NCBI RefSeq assembly: GCF_042242105.1
Contig: NC_092027.1
Span: forward strand, 14,733,721-14,797,720
DNA length: 64,000 nucleotides
Direction of reading: 5' to 3'
From: Pempheris klunzingeri
Taxonomy: Eukaryota > Chordata > Actinopteri > Acropomatiformes > Pempheridae
Positions 1 to 25,279 of the stretch are shown in pieces (the first letter of the stretch is position 1; each line of letters opens with the position of its first letter). The translations under genes were made by a program, and so were the position numbers. The notes beneath the pieces are model-generated. The model did not search any database. It was not told the origin of the DNA and worked only from the letters and a program-made list of their open reading frames with translations.

Positions 1-743
1 GTTCAGTGGGCTCGCATATTTGTTATGCTTTCATTCATGTCAACATCTGAACGTCAATATACCAAATATTATCAGTGACATTTCAGCCACTTTGGGGCAA
101 AGACTGCTCACACTCTCCGTGCGCTGTGGCGCCCAGAACCTTTAGCCATGGTGGACTCCTGACTGCTTTTTTTTGTTTTTTTGGTTGTTTCTCCAACATG
201 CAAAACCAAGCAAATTGTCTGTCTGTAAATATAATCTGCGATTTTAGTTGTACATACACTTTTTATGTTTTGTCAGATTGAGTAAACCGTGACTCAAAAC
301 AGATGCCTGCTGTTGCATGATTTCAAATATCCATTTCAAACTAGGCCCTTTTCTGCTCCATATTGGGCCAACATGACATTATCATAGGCCTATTTCCCGT
401 CCCCCTGGTGTGCACAAGCTCGTACCAGACAACATGAACATAAGTTAATGACACAGTGCTCAGTGAAAAGCCCATTTCGTCACATTTTAAAGAAATCCAA
501 AGCGCTCAGTGGCTGATGAAAAACGCTGCACTATATAGATTTATCAAATGCACTCAACGCCGGAGGAAATTAACTTACCCTGCACCGCTGCTGTCTACAT
601 TCACCTCGAAAGACATTTGCTCCAGGTCCAGCTTATCTTGTCATTTCACCCTCAATTATTAGAAGTATTGACAAAATGTTTTCTCCCTTCTCTCCGTCCT
701 AATGCAGGCCGTTAAATGCCAAACTCCACGGGATCGATGTTGA

Positions 744-1075
744 ACAAAGCAGCCAGCTGCAGCGGCGTTCAATATGAAGGAGATATTTGGGACAATTTGT
801 GGGTTTTTATCCAAGTGAGGCTTTTTTTCCATTCTCATAAATGCAGGCATAATTAGGGTAATTTTTGATGTAGCCCGCTGATTACAGCGTTTTTACCGTC
901 AAAGATAATTACCTGTAATTTTCTACCACTTTTAATACTAAAAGGCATCTTTATTTGGATTTGAGGTAGCACAGATGGAACAAAGGGGGAAATTATTCGG
1001 TTATTCATATACAAATTGCCGAGAAGAGTGAGCGCTCGGGATATTATCTGAAATTACAACGCTGAAAAGCCTCAT
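744..1075. promoter_or_regulatory. Candidate dlx5/6 intergenic enhancer (I56-like)
   Basis: This block of low-repetition, AT-rich DNA has two exact TAATTA sites (850-855 and 906-911) and further ATTA/TAAT cores within about 150 bases, a density typical of enhancers bound by Dlx and other homeodomain proteins. It sits in the interval where the conserved I56i/I56ii enhancers are known. The assignment is from position and motif content only; no alignment was made, and I cannot say which of the two known enhancers it would be. Confidence 0.45.
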
Positions 1076-1323
1076 GCAGCTGTCAAATCGCGGATGTCCC
1101 ACTGGCGCACATTCAGCCTACCTGGGGCCCCCAGGCCGGGGCCCGTATCTGCTCCTGGGACGTGAGCACCCTGATCTGAAGGCTGCAGGGAGCCCGGAGC
1201 AGCAGCAGAGTAAACATCAACACAGCTCATAAATGCACAGTTGTGTTATTCAGCTCCAAGAAGTGACACCTTTCATCGTGTTTTGCAAATGGGGGAAAAA
1301 GGCTTTGATGAGCTAAATCAGAC

Positions 1324-1489
<166 letters not shown>

Positions 1490-2034
1490 GAGCAGCAGAG
1501 TGACAGATCTGGGGGTGGGGGGTGCAGAGAGGGATGTGTCACTTCTTGCTCTCTGAGCTCTGTAACTACAGCAGCCTTCTCGTATTAAAGCTCTAAGAGC
1601 ACCTGACAAGCCTTCGCACGACCACATAATAGCTCAACAGCGCCGGAACAGACCCCACAAAGACTCCCTCCATCCAAATATTCTCTCCGGTAAATAAAAT
1701 GAAATCAGATTTAGGAAAACGCCACCGATTTTTCCTCAATTTCCTTCCCCCGACTTCACGATTAATCCCCAATCTTATCGAGAGCCACAGCCTCCTCTGA
1801 GGATCAGGAACAGCCACAGGACAGAAAATAGAAGACTCATCCTTACCTTCCTCCGCTTCTCTAACACAGACTAACCAAAGAGCGCTGCACGGTTTTACTG
1901 CTGGTGGTTGAATAAGCAAATCCAGGTGGGAAAGTGTTTGCACACCCCGGTAAGCTCTTATATATTGCCTGCAAAATTAGCTGTTATTACTGTCACTGTT
2001 TAGTGATGGCGAGCTTGAAAAAAAAAAAAAAGCC

Positions 2035-2170
2035 CTCTGCAATCAAGAACCAAGCGCATCTTTGCAAATTATAGGTAATTGTCAATGTCCAGATTATGAT
2101 AATGGAGGCCCTAATCCTGGAGAATAATTATTGTGGAGTGTTACAGTTGAAGCTGTCCAGTAAAGCTAAC
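2035..2170. promoter_or_regulatory. Candidate second dlx5/6 intergenic enhancer
   Basis: A compact block holding an octamer-like TTTGCAAAT (2061-2069), GGTAATTG (2074-2081), a CTAATCC Otx/Pitx-like site near 2111-2117 and ATAATTAT near 2123-2130. These sit in otherwise unique sequence between A-rich and (TG)n simple repeats. Location between dlx5a and the expected dlx6a makes an enhancer role plausible. This is inferred from motifs; conservation was not tested. Confidence 0.4.
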
Positions 2171-2267
2171 TGTCATTATTTAGACTCGATTTGCAAAACG
2201 GGGGGAAACTAGCTGAGTGGAAAATGTTCGGTTGGAAATAAACGGGGGCTCTCGATATAATGGCACC

Positions 2268-2271
<4 letters not shown>

Positions 2272-2313
<42 letters not shown>
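2272..2313. repeat. (TG)n microsatellite
   Basis: A dinucleotide TG tract of about 42 bp, followed by a shorter TG run at about 2337-2350. It accounts for the Thr-His and Cys-Val repeat reading frames in this area. Confidence 0.97.
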
Positions 2314-2314
<1 letters not shown>

Positions 2315-2774
2315 GGATGGAGAGGGACATACAGTAGTGTGTGTGTGTGTACGAGAGAGATATATAAAGGCCTTTGTGTGCATTGGTGCGCGCGCCTGTG
2401 CGCAATTGAGCGCGGGCACGTGAGGTGTGAAAAATCCAAATTTCTCGAGTGACCTGCTCGCGAGGTAACTACGGGACTACCGTTTAGCCTGCAGCAGAAA
2501 TTAGGCAGAAAACAAGAAGAAGAAGAAGAGATGGATGGGTGCAGCGTGCTCTGCAGCATCTCGTGCCCGTGCGTAAAGTGTATTCAGTAGGCTGCAATCA
2601 GGAAGAGGAAGAGGAGTCCGTGTCAGGTGGAAATGGTAACATGCATGGGTCAGTGTGTGGGTCAGATGCAGTATTGTTTAGTGTGTTAGTGTGTGTGGGA
2701 GAGAGGGAGGGAGGGAGAGGCAGAATGGGGGGGAGGGAGTATTTTGCGCAACATGTTTGTTAGTAAAAACTCAC

Positions 2775-2905
2775 TTATATGATCTTTGCGCAAACGGCCG
2801 GGCAAATTCAATTAGATCAGTTTTCAAATCCCCACTGTTTCTCGCAGTGGCACGGTTTGTTTAGCGGTTTTGCAGCGGCAGCGTGGTATGACTGCCTGCT
2901 AATAA
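2775..2905. promoter_or_regulatory. Candidate conserved noncoding block
   Basis: Unique sequence with a homeodomain-type core (TTCAATTAGATCAG region near 2807-2820) and a GTTTGTTTAGC forkhead-like site near 2857. It resembles the two candidate enhancers to its left in composition. Support is weak and rests on composition and position alone. Confidence 0.25.
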
Positions 2906-4127
2906 CATGGTGAAATTGTGGAGGATTTTTCTTCTCTTTTTTTTTTCCTCCTTTTTTTATTTTACCCGGAAGGTGGGCTGCGGCCGGGAGTGGCAGAGCT
3001 CTGGAGCCGGTCTACCCCCACAGGAATGCGGATTGTCTCAGATCTCCGTGCCGCCCCCCTCGCCTCCTCTCTGCCATTCAAAGCGGCTAATTGTAGGGGA
3101 CACAAAGCGAGAGCGACTGCAGACTGTCTGCTGCAAGGAGCAGGCATTTTCTTTACAGACGAGCTGGAACCGGCTGAAAAGGCTCAATCAGGTTCTCCTC
3201 TAAAATACAATATGACTGATAAAAGGTGATCATTCTGGTGGTGATCAGAGGCAACAGTGGATATAATAATAATAACAACAACAATAATATTATTATCATT
3301 ATTCCAGACTGTTAAATATGAGGAAAATGTGTATCAAAAACTGTGGGGTTAACAATAAGGGTTAATTTTGAAAGATGGATTATTATAATAATATCAGGAT
3401 ACAAAGCTTATAATATCACCATAAATCAGATTGAATGAAAAACACCATCAAGGAAATTTGCCACCACTGACTTCCACAGAGACAATATCAGTATTTATAA
3501 AATATTATGGGACTCTTACAATGACATTCTGCAGAAATCACAGCAGTGAGATTTAAGGACAAATCACTCCAGGTCACACCGGTTTTCAATTAAAAGAAGT
3601 GTAATTATTATGGCAGGTTAAGGCTCACCGTGGTACATAGTAGCCATGTTTTCTAAGAAATGCATTTACAGTAACATATTTTTGCTTCTCGTCCGTTTGC
3701 GATGATATGGGTGATAAAGAAGTGTTTTACCATCCATATCATCGCCAACTGAGCCTGATGACAAAGGAAAATAAAGGCGCATTTCTCACAAAAAGTTATT
3801 TCTCCTCCCAATCTCCTACACGATCACCGTGTTTGTCTGGATGTCACCTTTAATAAAAAATAAACAAAAAATATCACGAAATAAATTTTGGATTGTGGGT
3901 GTTATGGCCAACGAAAATGACTAAGATTGGATTCACTACCTTTTCTTCATGTCGATACTGAGCAGCTGTGATTTACAACCTTGTGTGGAAATGTCACCTC
4001 AGGCTCACAGACATTATTTATGTGTGTGAGTCTTTGTCGTGATTTTCAGTGTAAATAACTGAGGGTTAAAATAACAAGAGACTGCAGTGAGGCCGCGGGG
4101 TTCAAAGTTCCATTGTCCATTTAAACG

Positions 4128-4133
4128 TTTAAT
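4128..4133 (-). terminator. Possible dlx5a poly(A) signal (ATTAAA)
   Basis: ATTAAA on the minus strand about 170 bases beyond the dlx5a stop codon. This would give a short 3' UTR of roughly 190-200 nt. Other A/T-rich hexamers lie further left near 3850, so a longer transcript is possible. Confidence 0.35.
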
Positions 4134-4299
4134 AGTCTTCCAAAATGCAATAAATTACATGCACACATTTACACATTTTACACGTTTCTTCTATGACTGT
4201 CATCAAATACATTGCATATTCCTCTGAATTTTGAACACGAGTCCCATAGAAGGAGGAAAAAAAATTAAATGAACAACAGGGGTTTTTTTTTTTCTCTTT

Positions 4300-5746
<1,447 letters not shown>

Positions 5747-5984
5747 ACTTCGACAAGTAACGCGTGGGTTTGGTTTTTATTTAATTAGTAAAAAACGAAG
5801 CAGTCTGACTCCAAAGTGGTGTGAAAACTACACTAGCATCGTTGAAAGGCTCTCGGGCCGTCGGGCTCTGGTGAAGACTGCAGCCAGCCCCGCAGCAAAG
5901 ACTTGGTTAAATCCTAAATCACGCTCTTACGCACTGCAGGGAGGATCTGGTTCCATTGGCCAAGGCGCACACAGACACAGCTAC

Positions 5985-6065
5985 ACCCAATTCACTCAGC
6001 CAGCTTTCTTATAGGGGGGAAACCACCCGGGCGATGTGGCTGCATTGTTGTGTTTTTATACTATC
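5985..6065 (-). promoter_or_regulatory. Candidate dlx5a core promoter
   Basis: Two TATA-like elements on the minus strand lie upstream of the dlx5a start codon: TATAAAAA at 6060-6053 and CTATAAG at 6014-6008. Either would place transcription start about 230-290 bases upstream of the ATG. CCAAT-type cores (CCAATTCA near 5988, CCAATCGACG near 6101) flank them. The start site itself cannot be seen from sequence. Confidence 0.4.
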
Positions 6066-6424
6066 AATCAATGGGAGCAATTAAAGTGTTGGCCGTGTGG
6101 CCAATCGACGTTTTCAGAGGAATGAATTAGAGGGACAAAACCTCATTACCAAAAAGGCCCCCTGCTGTAAGGCTGGCCGATTATTACTGTCTTCGTTATT
6201 CTTTATTTATGCATTTTATTAAAACACACTCAACATTATTTGATTAACTTTTTAGAGCAAAATAACCCAGAATGGCAGCATGAAACCAAATGTTTTAAAC
6301 ATTAAAGAAGATTAACGCAGAATAATTTAGGCTTATCATTGATCTTATTATTTATTATTTTCTATTATAACAGGAACGGAGGTTAAATCCTATTAATATC
6401 CTATATAAGGCAGCTCATTACATT

Positions 6425-6466
6425 TAACACTCTGTTAGATATAGCCCTACATCTAACAGAGTGTTA
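6425..6466. repeat. Perfect 16-bp inverted repeat with 10-nt loop
   Basis: Left arm TAACACTCTGTTAGAT (6425-6440) and right arm ATCTAACAGAGTGTTA (6451-6466) are exact reverse complements, separated by ATAGCCCTAC. It would form a strong hairpin or cruciform on either strand. It lies about 0.4 kb upstream of the putative dlx5a promoter. It is short for a pre-miRNA and could be a small palindromic element or a regulatory structure. Confidence 0.9.
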
Positions 6467-6954
6467 CATTTCCAATATATAGACTATATAATCAGCAGAT
6501 CCGACATATTTAATGTCCTATATAAAATACATTGCTAGCAATTGTTACATAAGCAGTTAAAATCCATACCAACTGCTCTCTGATTGGCATGTATAATAAT
6601 GCTAAAATTGACCAGCTTCCCCAGCGAGATCATTTAAGATTCAGCTTATCTTATCTCATTTTAAAACCTGCTGTCGGGCAGCTGAACTGAACCGTCAGCC
6701 CCTCCACAGTGTGAACATCTAGTGGTGAACAGCGCCGACCAGCGGATATATTGTGTTTAGCACTGCATTGTGTCACATATCATCATAGACTGGATATGTT
6801 GTAGCCAGTCATTCAGTTTACTCAGTGCATTGGAAAAGATTGTAAGACTGCATTCAGTTTGTAATTTGCAATAAGCTTCATGTTTTAATTGTCCAGTATG
6901 AGCACTTCTACTACAGACAGATAGATAGAGAGATAGATAGATTTGAATTGAAAA

Positions 6955-6957
6955 AAT

Positions 6958-7020
<63 letters not shown>
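6955..7020. repeat. (TA)n microsatellite
   Basis: About 60 bp of TA repeats in the dlx5a-ago2 intergenic region, preceded by a short GATA run near 6921-6942. No gene is visible in 6470-7160. Confidence 0.95.
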
Positions 7021-7022
<2 letters not shown>

Positions 7023-7159
7023 GGGTACCGGGTCTAAATATTTGTTTTCCTACTCGTCAAACCGAGTTATCTCACTAAACTAAACATCGTTGTGCTTTTC
7101 TCACATCAATAACTGAAATAGGGTGAATTGTTTGGCTAGCATACCTTCATATTAGCTTA

Positions 7160-7420
7160 CCTGACGTTGTTACCCCGGAAATACTCACCCCGCCGACGCC
7201 ACGAATTTCTTCCTGTCGTGTCTTGCATGTTGACAAGTTTTTACTAACTCGACTTGTGCTTCATGTGCCATGTCAACCACACCAACACTGTTCGTAGCAG
7301 ATATAAGGCCGCTGTTTTAATGAAGAAAACTACCTTTGCTGCGGTTGTCCGAATTTGAATTCGGGTCAACGCTAAGAGCGCGCAGCGTGCGTCTGACGTC
7401 ACTGACGAGATCAACCAGCA
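7160..7420 (+). promoter_or_regulatory. Candidate ago2 upstream promoter region
   Basis: A relatively CpG-rich stretch upstream of the ago2 start codon, in contrast with the AT-rich flanks. It contains a perfect palindromic cAMP-response element TGACGTCA at 7394-7401 next to GCGCAGCGTGCG, with no TATA box. That architecture fits a housekeeping-type promoter. The dlx5a gene is divergent, so the region could serve both genes. A 5' UTR either runs continuously to the ATG at 8059 or includes an unseen splice; neither can be decided here. Confidence 0.4.
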
Positions 7421-8058
7421 AGATAGTTCCCCTCCATTTCACGTACGCGTAAACTGTTTGTAACTTGAACGAAATTGCAGCATTCCACGCATGTGCGACA
7501 GTCTAGACTCGGAACACTGGTTAACAGGGTAATAGCACGAATGTGTCAGATACGTTAGTTTATCTAAAGTGTGAGTGATTAACACGAAAAGAACAGAGCA
7601 CATTGTACCTCTCATAATATTTTTATTTTACACAAGTATCGACCTTTAGTAGGCTTTTTAAAAACTAAAACTATTGCGCTAGTGGGATTAATACATATTT
7701 CCGTGGGTAAAAATGCAATATAAATGTAGAAAAATAAAACTCTACGCTGCTTAACGGGAAGTGGCCAAAGACGGGAAGTAGATGGGAGGGATTCCTCTTG
7801 CCCCTCACGGGTCTTTTCTGTGCTATCTTTTCTCTCAGCTCCCGTTTTGTGTGTTGGGGGGATGGGGCCGTGCCGAGGATGAGACACTCCAAATATTTAC
7901 CACTTGGCTAACTAAATATCTCTGTTTCCGAATTGGATTTCCTCATTCGCTCTTGTACATATAAATACTTTTCGACCACGCATGAGTTTAGGTGGAATTT
8001 GGCCAGAATAAAGTGGAGTATCTGTACGTCCACGACACACGCTTAAAAAGTCGACAAA

Positions 8059-19204
<11,146 letters not shown>

Positions 19205-20769
19205 GAGCACACAACCCCAGGTTGGCGTGGGTGAGACCCCACTGGTGAAGCACACTACCCCTCGCTGTCTGACTGTCAGCTGTAGATAGCATCACAGTGG
19301 TTTCAAATCGTGATCTCCCTACCTAACAGACCTGTCAGTGACCCATATGTCTACAATTGTACTTCAGCCCCCCGACCCACCCAAAACCAAGCCAGCTATT
19401 AGACTGTAAGATGCAAAAGAATCCCTCTTTCTCGGGGTTTGCGCTCGAAGAGGGTTTATTTACATGTTGTGCATTAGTGTGTGTTTGTTTTTGTTGTAGG
19501 GAAATATGTCGCAAAGTATGAGAGGAAAAGTTTGTACACTGATAGAAGAAATCTACCATTTCTAAACTAGAGGGCAGTATTGTTATACAATGGGGTGGTT
19601 TATAATTTAGAAGAAGCTATTCACCCTCCTCCTGTTTCTGTTGTTTGTTAGGGTCTTGGTGCTTGAAGGGAGAAGGATAGAAATCATCAAAAGACGAGGG
19701 GGGAGGCCTGTTGACTGTTTATATGCCTAAAGATTTGCTTGTCAGACAAACTATCAGCCAATCAAAGCAAAGTGCACTGACCAGAATGGGTACTTCAATC
19801 GGGACAAAAGTACTTAAATATATTAAGGGTTGTGTGATGAAAAGTGCCATTTGAGACCACCTTTCTGTTGTCATTTCTGTGTAAAACTATGAATTATTAG
19901 GCCCACGTGTGCTGGGTTTTCAGTGTTTGTCCCTTGACTGACACTGATGACAATTTTATGCCAAATCTGGTGACAACTTACTAAAGGATTCTTTGCATCA
20001 GATTTGTTATCAACCCTTGAACCAACACTTAGTTTACTCTAGAGGAGGTCTTCTACTATTCGGACAGAGACTGAAAGAACAGCTGTTTTGTCTTTCTCTG
20101 CCTCTCTTGTTAGTCTGAACTGAAAGTTGCACCAGTAACCTAATTCCCATGCCGAGAAATGGTGTATTGGGACTGGTTCCCAATAAGGACACCTTTCTAA
20201 TGTACTCTGAGCCGTGTTGGTAAAAGACACATGATGTAGAAATCAACATAGTGGGGAACTTGATGAAATCTTTTTTTTTTTTCCCCTTCTGTTTTTATAG
20301 TCTAATTTAATTTCACTCATTTTTGTAATGAATATGCATGTAGCTGACTCATGTTTTAGACATTTAGGCATTTGTGACAATTCTTGATTTCTTCCTTTAT
20401 ACACATTAACCCTACTTTTACGTTTTAATGTATATAGCAGCAGGATAGTGTATTCTGCAGCGTGTTTGTCAGAGCGGGATATTTGTGTGACTTCTCGATA
20501 TCCAGGCATTCGGTACAGTGGAGTGAGAGCTGCAACATTTTAGAGTTTAACTGATCGAAATTCCCTTAAAAAAAAAACACAAAAAAAAAACCAAGTAGTG
20601 TTTGCTCCAGGAATTGGGAGCAGTGGTCGCACAAAAGCTTGGGTTTTATGCAAATGACTTTTTGTGAGTCTTTATACTATATAGTAATGTTGGTAATGAG
20701 CTATATTTTGAATAAGCTTTCAGTGGAGGTTGCTGAAAATATTATAAAGATTTTTTTTTTTTTTTTTTA

Positions 20770-20775
20770 AATAAA
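20770..20775 (+). terminator. Candidate proximal ago2 poly(A) signal
   Basis: AATAAA directly after a T17 run, about 1.57 kb past the ago2 stop codon. It would give a short 3' UTR isoform. Confidence 0.4.
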
Positions 20776-23700
20776 AGACTGGCCCACATGTAGTCTAAAT
20801 TAACACTGTCTATTTGTATACAGATTTTAAATGCAAATATTCTCTTGCCTTCTAAGACTGTTACAGTCTTACTAATAATTCTAGACATTTCCTAACATCC
20901 CACCTAAGTTTTACTACTAAGTTAAGCTGGCGAATGTTCTCATTGTCTTGATTGGAGGCGAGTAGTCTACGTTTTCTAACTATGCATAATTTTTAACGAA
21001 GAGATTTAGCAGTGGGGGTAACTCACATGAATTTGGGTCATTTATAGAGGTAGAGAATCAGGGCTTTTTTTTTTTTTTTGTTACTGTTTTTTTTTTAGCA
21101 TGTTGCGTTTAGTAGCGTTTCTTAGTGCTTATCAGCATCTTCATGCCTTTCTAACGGGATGAAGTATTTATGTGGTCATTTGTAACGTTGTAAATTTTAT
21201 AGTCTGAAAATTGGGTGTATTCTTTGTAACACACAATCTTTCTTAGCCAAACAAGATTACAAACTTTTACATGATTAATATTCAAAAGACATGGAAGCAC
21301 AAAAGGACATCTTGATTCTAGGTGCTAGAAGTTTTCACTGTAAACCACCTTAAATCCTCACTGGACTGGTCAACAAGGCTTTTTACCTGTACGTTAAAAA
21401 GATACTTCATTGTCTTGAGGGTGTCCTCTCTCCATTTGACCACCTCTCCGTGTTACCCTTTTTATTCATTACCTGTAAAGCAACTAGAAATCCGACTGAC
21501 TGTGTTCGTGGGGCATTCTGAAAATCATGTACTTGATATTTACTGTTATGATGTCAATATTGTTCTTATCGGTGCTGGTCTCACAACATGTAAATTTGGA
21601 TGCACTTTTGATAGCAGAGTGTTGGTGTGACTTCTATAGATGTGTGTTCCTCAATCGAAGCACGAGGCTCGGCCATATTGCATGACATTGGTGTAATTGT
21701 ATGGAAATGGCCGTGTGTTCTACCTCTTGTTACCTGTTAAAGTGTTATGGTAACATCACACTGCGGGCCATTTCTGTATAATTACCCCTGCTATCTATCT
21801 AATTGGCATTGTTTGAGTCTTGCATTGACAGTAGAGGTTTTAAACGCTTGGTGTGCATGATGGGCAATGCGCTTTCTCAGTTTTATGTAGTTGTGTGACT
21901 TTTCTTTTTCATAGTTTTACTCAAAGTGATAAGAGAGAATGTGTTTGTTTTTGTTTTTTTTTGTGAGTTTTTGTTGCTTTTAGGGGTTCTGAGCGTTGAG
22001 CTGTTCGACCAAATTCTTGAAGTGTGTTTGTATTCGCACACGGCTTTCCCTTCTTTGTTTCCTTTTTATTCTATGCACCAGTGGAAGACTTTTTTCGACA
22101 CCTCGAATTTTCCACCCAAGCAGTGTTACGACAAATGCAGAGCCCACAGCGTGTATGATCATTGCATACCTTTGATTTGGAGAGATTGTAAACGTATCCT
22201 AGTGGTGCCGTTAGTCAGACTGTTAGAGTGGCTTTCAAGTCAATACAAAGAGAGTAAATCAAGCACATATTGAAATCCACGTGAAAAGATGTTTGTGAGG
22301 TATGTAATTCGACCAGACCTTTGATTGGTTACGTTTCACCACACAGCATCTTTGATTCAAGTACAAGTGTGACTGGATCAGATCAAAGTAACCTTTCCTC
22401 GTGTTTTATGCATGTCAGGTGGAGCCCCGCTGTCGGGTCTGTGATTGGAAATAAGAATGCCATGTTGTCTAGGAAGGCGGTGGACGGGTGTGCTGAAATT
22501 CAGAACATCAAGGTGTCTTTTTAGAGGATGGCTGTGTACTCGTTGTTACTGCTTCTGTGTTTTTTACATTACCTTTACCAGCACCTTAAAATAGCAGATC
22601 AGAATGGCATTGCTTTTCCTGGTGATAAAACTCAAACATTTAATAATGTTTTTTGTCTTTTGCACTAAAGAAGACTTTTGTAGTTGTTGCAGCATTAATA
22701 GTATTTATCAGGTGGCAGACTGGCAGCTTCTTTTTGGTTTTAATTTAAAGAAGAGCAGTTGGCACTGGCCAGCAGGCCCGACGGCCCCCATTCAGATGGC
22801 CGCGTCTGCTGATCAGGAGGGATTTTATCTAGCCAGCCGGCATTCAACGTGTCAGCTTTCAGAAATATCCTCATGCCTTTTTAAATGTTCATGGAAGAGT
22901 CGTAGTCGCGTGGGTGGGTTGCCTTCGTACGGTGATGTGGGAGAAAGGCTGCTTTAAACTGACAGGCGTTGAAAAGAGCTGGTTAGCTGTGGACAGTAAG
23001 AGTTCTGTAGAGACGTGGATCTAAACGTGCTGCGTTGAGGAAGGTTTGATGTGGTCACAGTTTGTAGTAAGGCCTCGTTAAGGGTCAGACACCACCATAG
23101 ATCATACATATCAAGATTCAGAAGAGGCTTTTCCGTTTTACATGAAATCTGCTCGATCATAATGAGCTGAATCAAAATGTCTATGAAACAAACAATGAAT
23201 ACACCAGCCTGCATGAATGTGGCACTAGTTCAGTGGTGCCCAAGGGGCTTAGTGAGGCATTCAAAACACTTGCAGTGGTGACTCAAGGATACTTTTTCTC
23301 AGATACGTTGCCCCTTTGGCTGTTTTTTTTTTTTTTTTTGAGCTTTCAAAACAAGGACAAAGCAGGTTTGTAAACTACAGAAAATAGCATATCATAAGCT
23401 AATTTAATTGATCAGTTAATTCTTTTTTTCTTGATACCATTTTTTTCCTTTTCTGTGTTTAAATTTAGGCTTAAAAGTGGTTGAGATAAAATTCCTCCTA
23501 GTTTAACGATCAGCCTGTTTACTACTTTGCTTTTCAATGGTCTGGGAATAAAATAAAGCCCGATTTCAGAACGAAGCAACAACCTATACACGAATTTATT
23601 CCAAACTATTACCCTCTGTATATTAATGTCTCTGCCTCTCATCCGTCTCTTGTAGAGAAACTTTTGATGATATAAAGAAACCTCTTGTAGAGTAGAACCT

Positions 23701-24823
23701 ATTTTCCTAGCTCCAAATAATAACAATGAATGTACTTGGAGCGCGCGTGGTTTGTATTATTGTATAGGCTATCCATCCAGTACATTTATACTCATATTTG
23801 CTTCCTGTGTACAGCCTTTTCTTTTAATTTCCAGTGTTTTTTTCCTCCTATTTATAGGCTTTAATAATTGCAGAAAGTATTATGTTTTCCTCTGTGATAT
23901 TTCAGTCAGTTAGATATCGCGCACGTCACCGCAGATATCGTCGATCTTTTCACCGATTATAACGAGATGTACAAGTCTACAGTTGAGATGTCTTTCTCTG
24001 GACGTTGGCAACTGTCATTTTTAAGAGATAAACTTTTCACACTGGTGCAAGTCATCTTCTCCGTTCTGCCGTCATCCTTGTGTGAGGTGCTGTAACATTA
24101 AGAGCTGTGTGTGTATATTTGATGGTTTTGTTTGGTGTGTGTGATTTTGTTTGCCGTTAGATTTTTGGCTTCTGCTCAAGGCTTCTGATATTTCTTTCCA
24201 TCTTTGCAGAACTGTCCTGTAAAATCCTCAAATCTCCCCCAAGTTCAGCTCACTGACTCATTAGCGCAGTGCCACTTGAAAGCGAAGAAGCGAAGGTTTT
24301 TGAGTGTTGCTTGTGTTCCTCCCTTTTGGTGATTGTATTAATACGCAGTTGTTCTTCCCGTTTTTTTTTTTTTTTAAAAAGTACCGTCAATGATTCACAA
24401 GGCACTGGGCTGGCTTCAGCAGGCATAATTGTCCTATTCCTACATAAACCTTTCTGAAGCATCAATCTCTCCTTGACCGTCTTTATCATGCCAATGTCCA
24501 CCCAATCACCTATAGCCATGTGACACTGGTGTAGTGACCACAAGGTCTCCACAGTTAACATTTGCCTATATTGTTTTTAGCTACAAGAGTAATTGAATAT
24601 AAATTCAACTGAGATACTGGCAGACCTGAGGAACGAACCATCCCACCTCATGTCCACCGGATGCAGCTATACTGCATTTTGGTTTTTATGTCTGGTCTTT
24701 GTCTTGGTCCAAGTGTCCCCCTGGAAGCATTTAAGAAGTATCTTCACAAAGTGTCTTGAAGCATCTTCAAGTAGTCCCTCACCAGCCATATTTCTGTTAG
24801 GAGTCGTTTTCCCGACATTTTTA

Positions 24824-25279
24824 GCCATGCTAGCAGGTCTGTTGCCTTCATCCAGGCCAAAATATCTCAATAACTGACGGATGGATTGCCTTGAAATTTT
24901 ATACAGCCATTCACAGTCCCAAGAGGATAAGTACTAATGACTTTGGTGATCCTGTCTTTTCATCTAGCGCTACCAGCAGGTCAAAGTGTTCATGTATTCA
25001 GTGAAATATCGTAATGTCGACTTGATGGATTGGCACAAAAGTTTGCACAGACAATAAATCCTAATGGCATTCCTGTAGCCTCAGCTATATGTTTTTTATT
25101 AGGTGCTATTTGGCACATCGGCACACTCAGATGCTTAATTAAGATGGTGCCACTTGTGACCATTATACCTGCTAAGTATTAGTATAATAGAATTGTCAGT
25201 GCGAGCATGTAAGCTGGTGTTAGTCTTAAAGTCAAAGTACCGCTGCTCACATTCAGCCTCACAGAGCTGCTAGCATGGC
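24824..25279 (-). mobile_element. MITE-like element, copy A (reverse orientation)
   Basis: Bounded by GCCATGCTAGCAG (24824-24836) and its exact reverse complement CTGCTAGCATGGC (25267-25279). Read on the minus strand, the interior shares phrases with copies B (41947-42375) and C (55025-55205), such as a GGCAATCCATCC-type segment next to TGAGATATTTTGG. It has no coding capacity, so it is probably a nonautonomous DNA element of a family dispersed in percomorph genomes. It lies in the probable ago2 3' UTR in antisense orientation. Confidence 0.75.
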
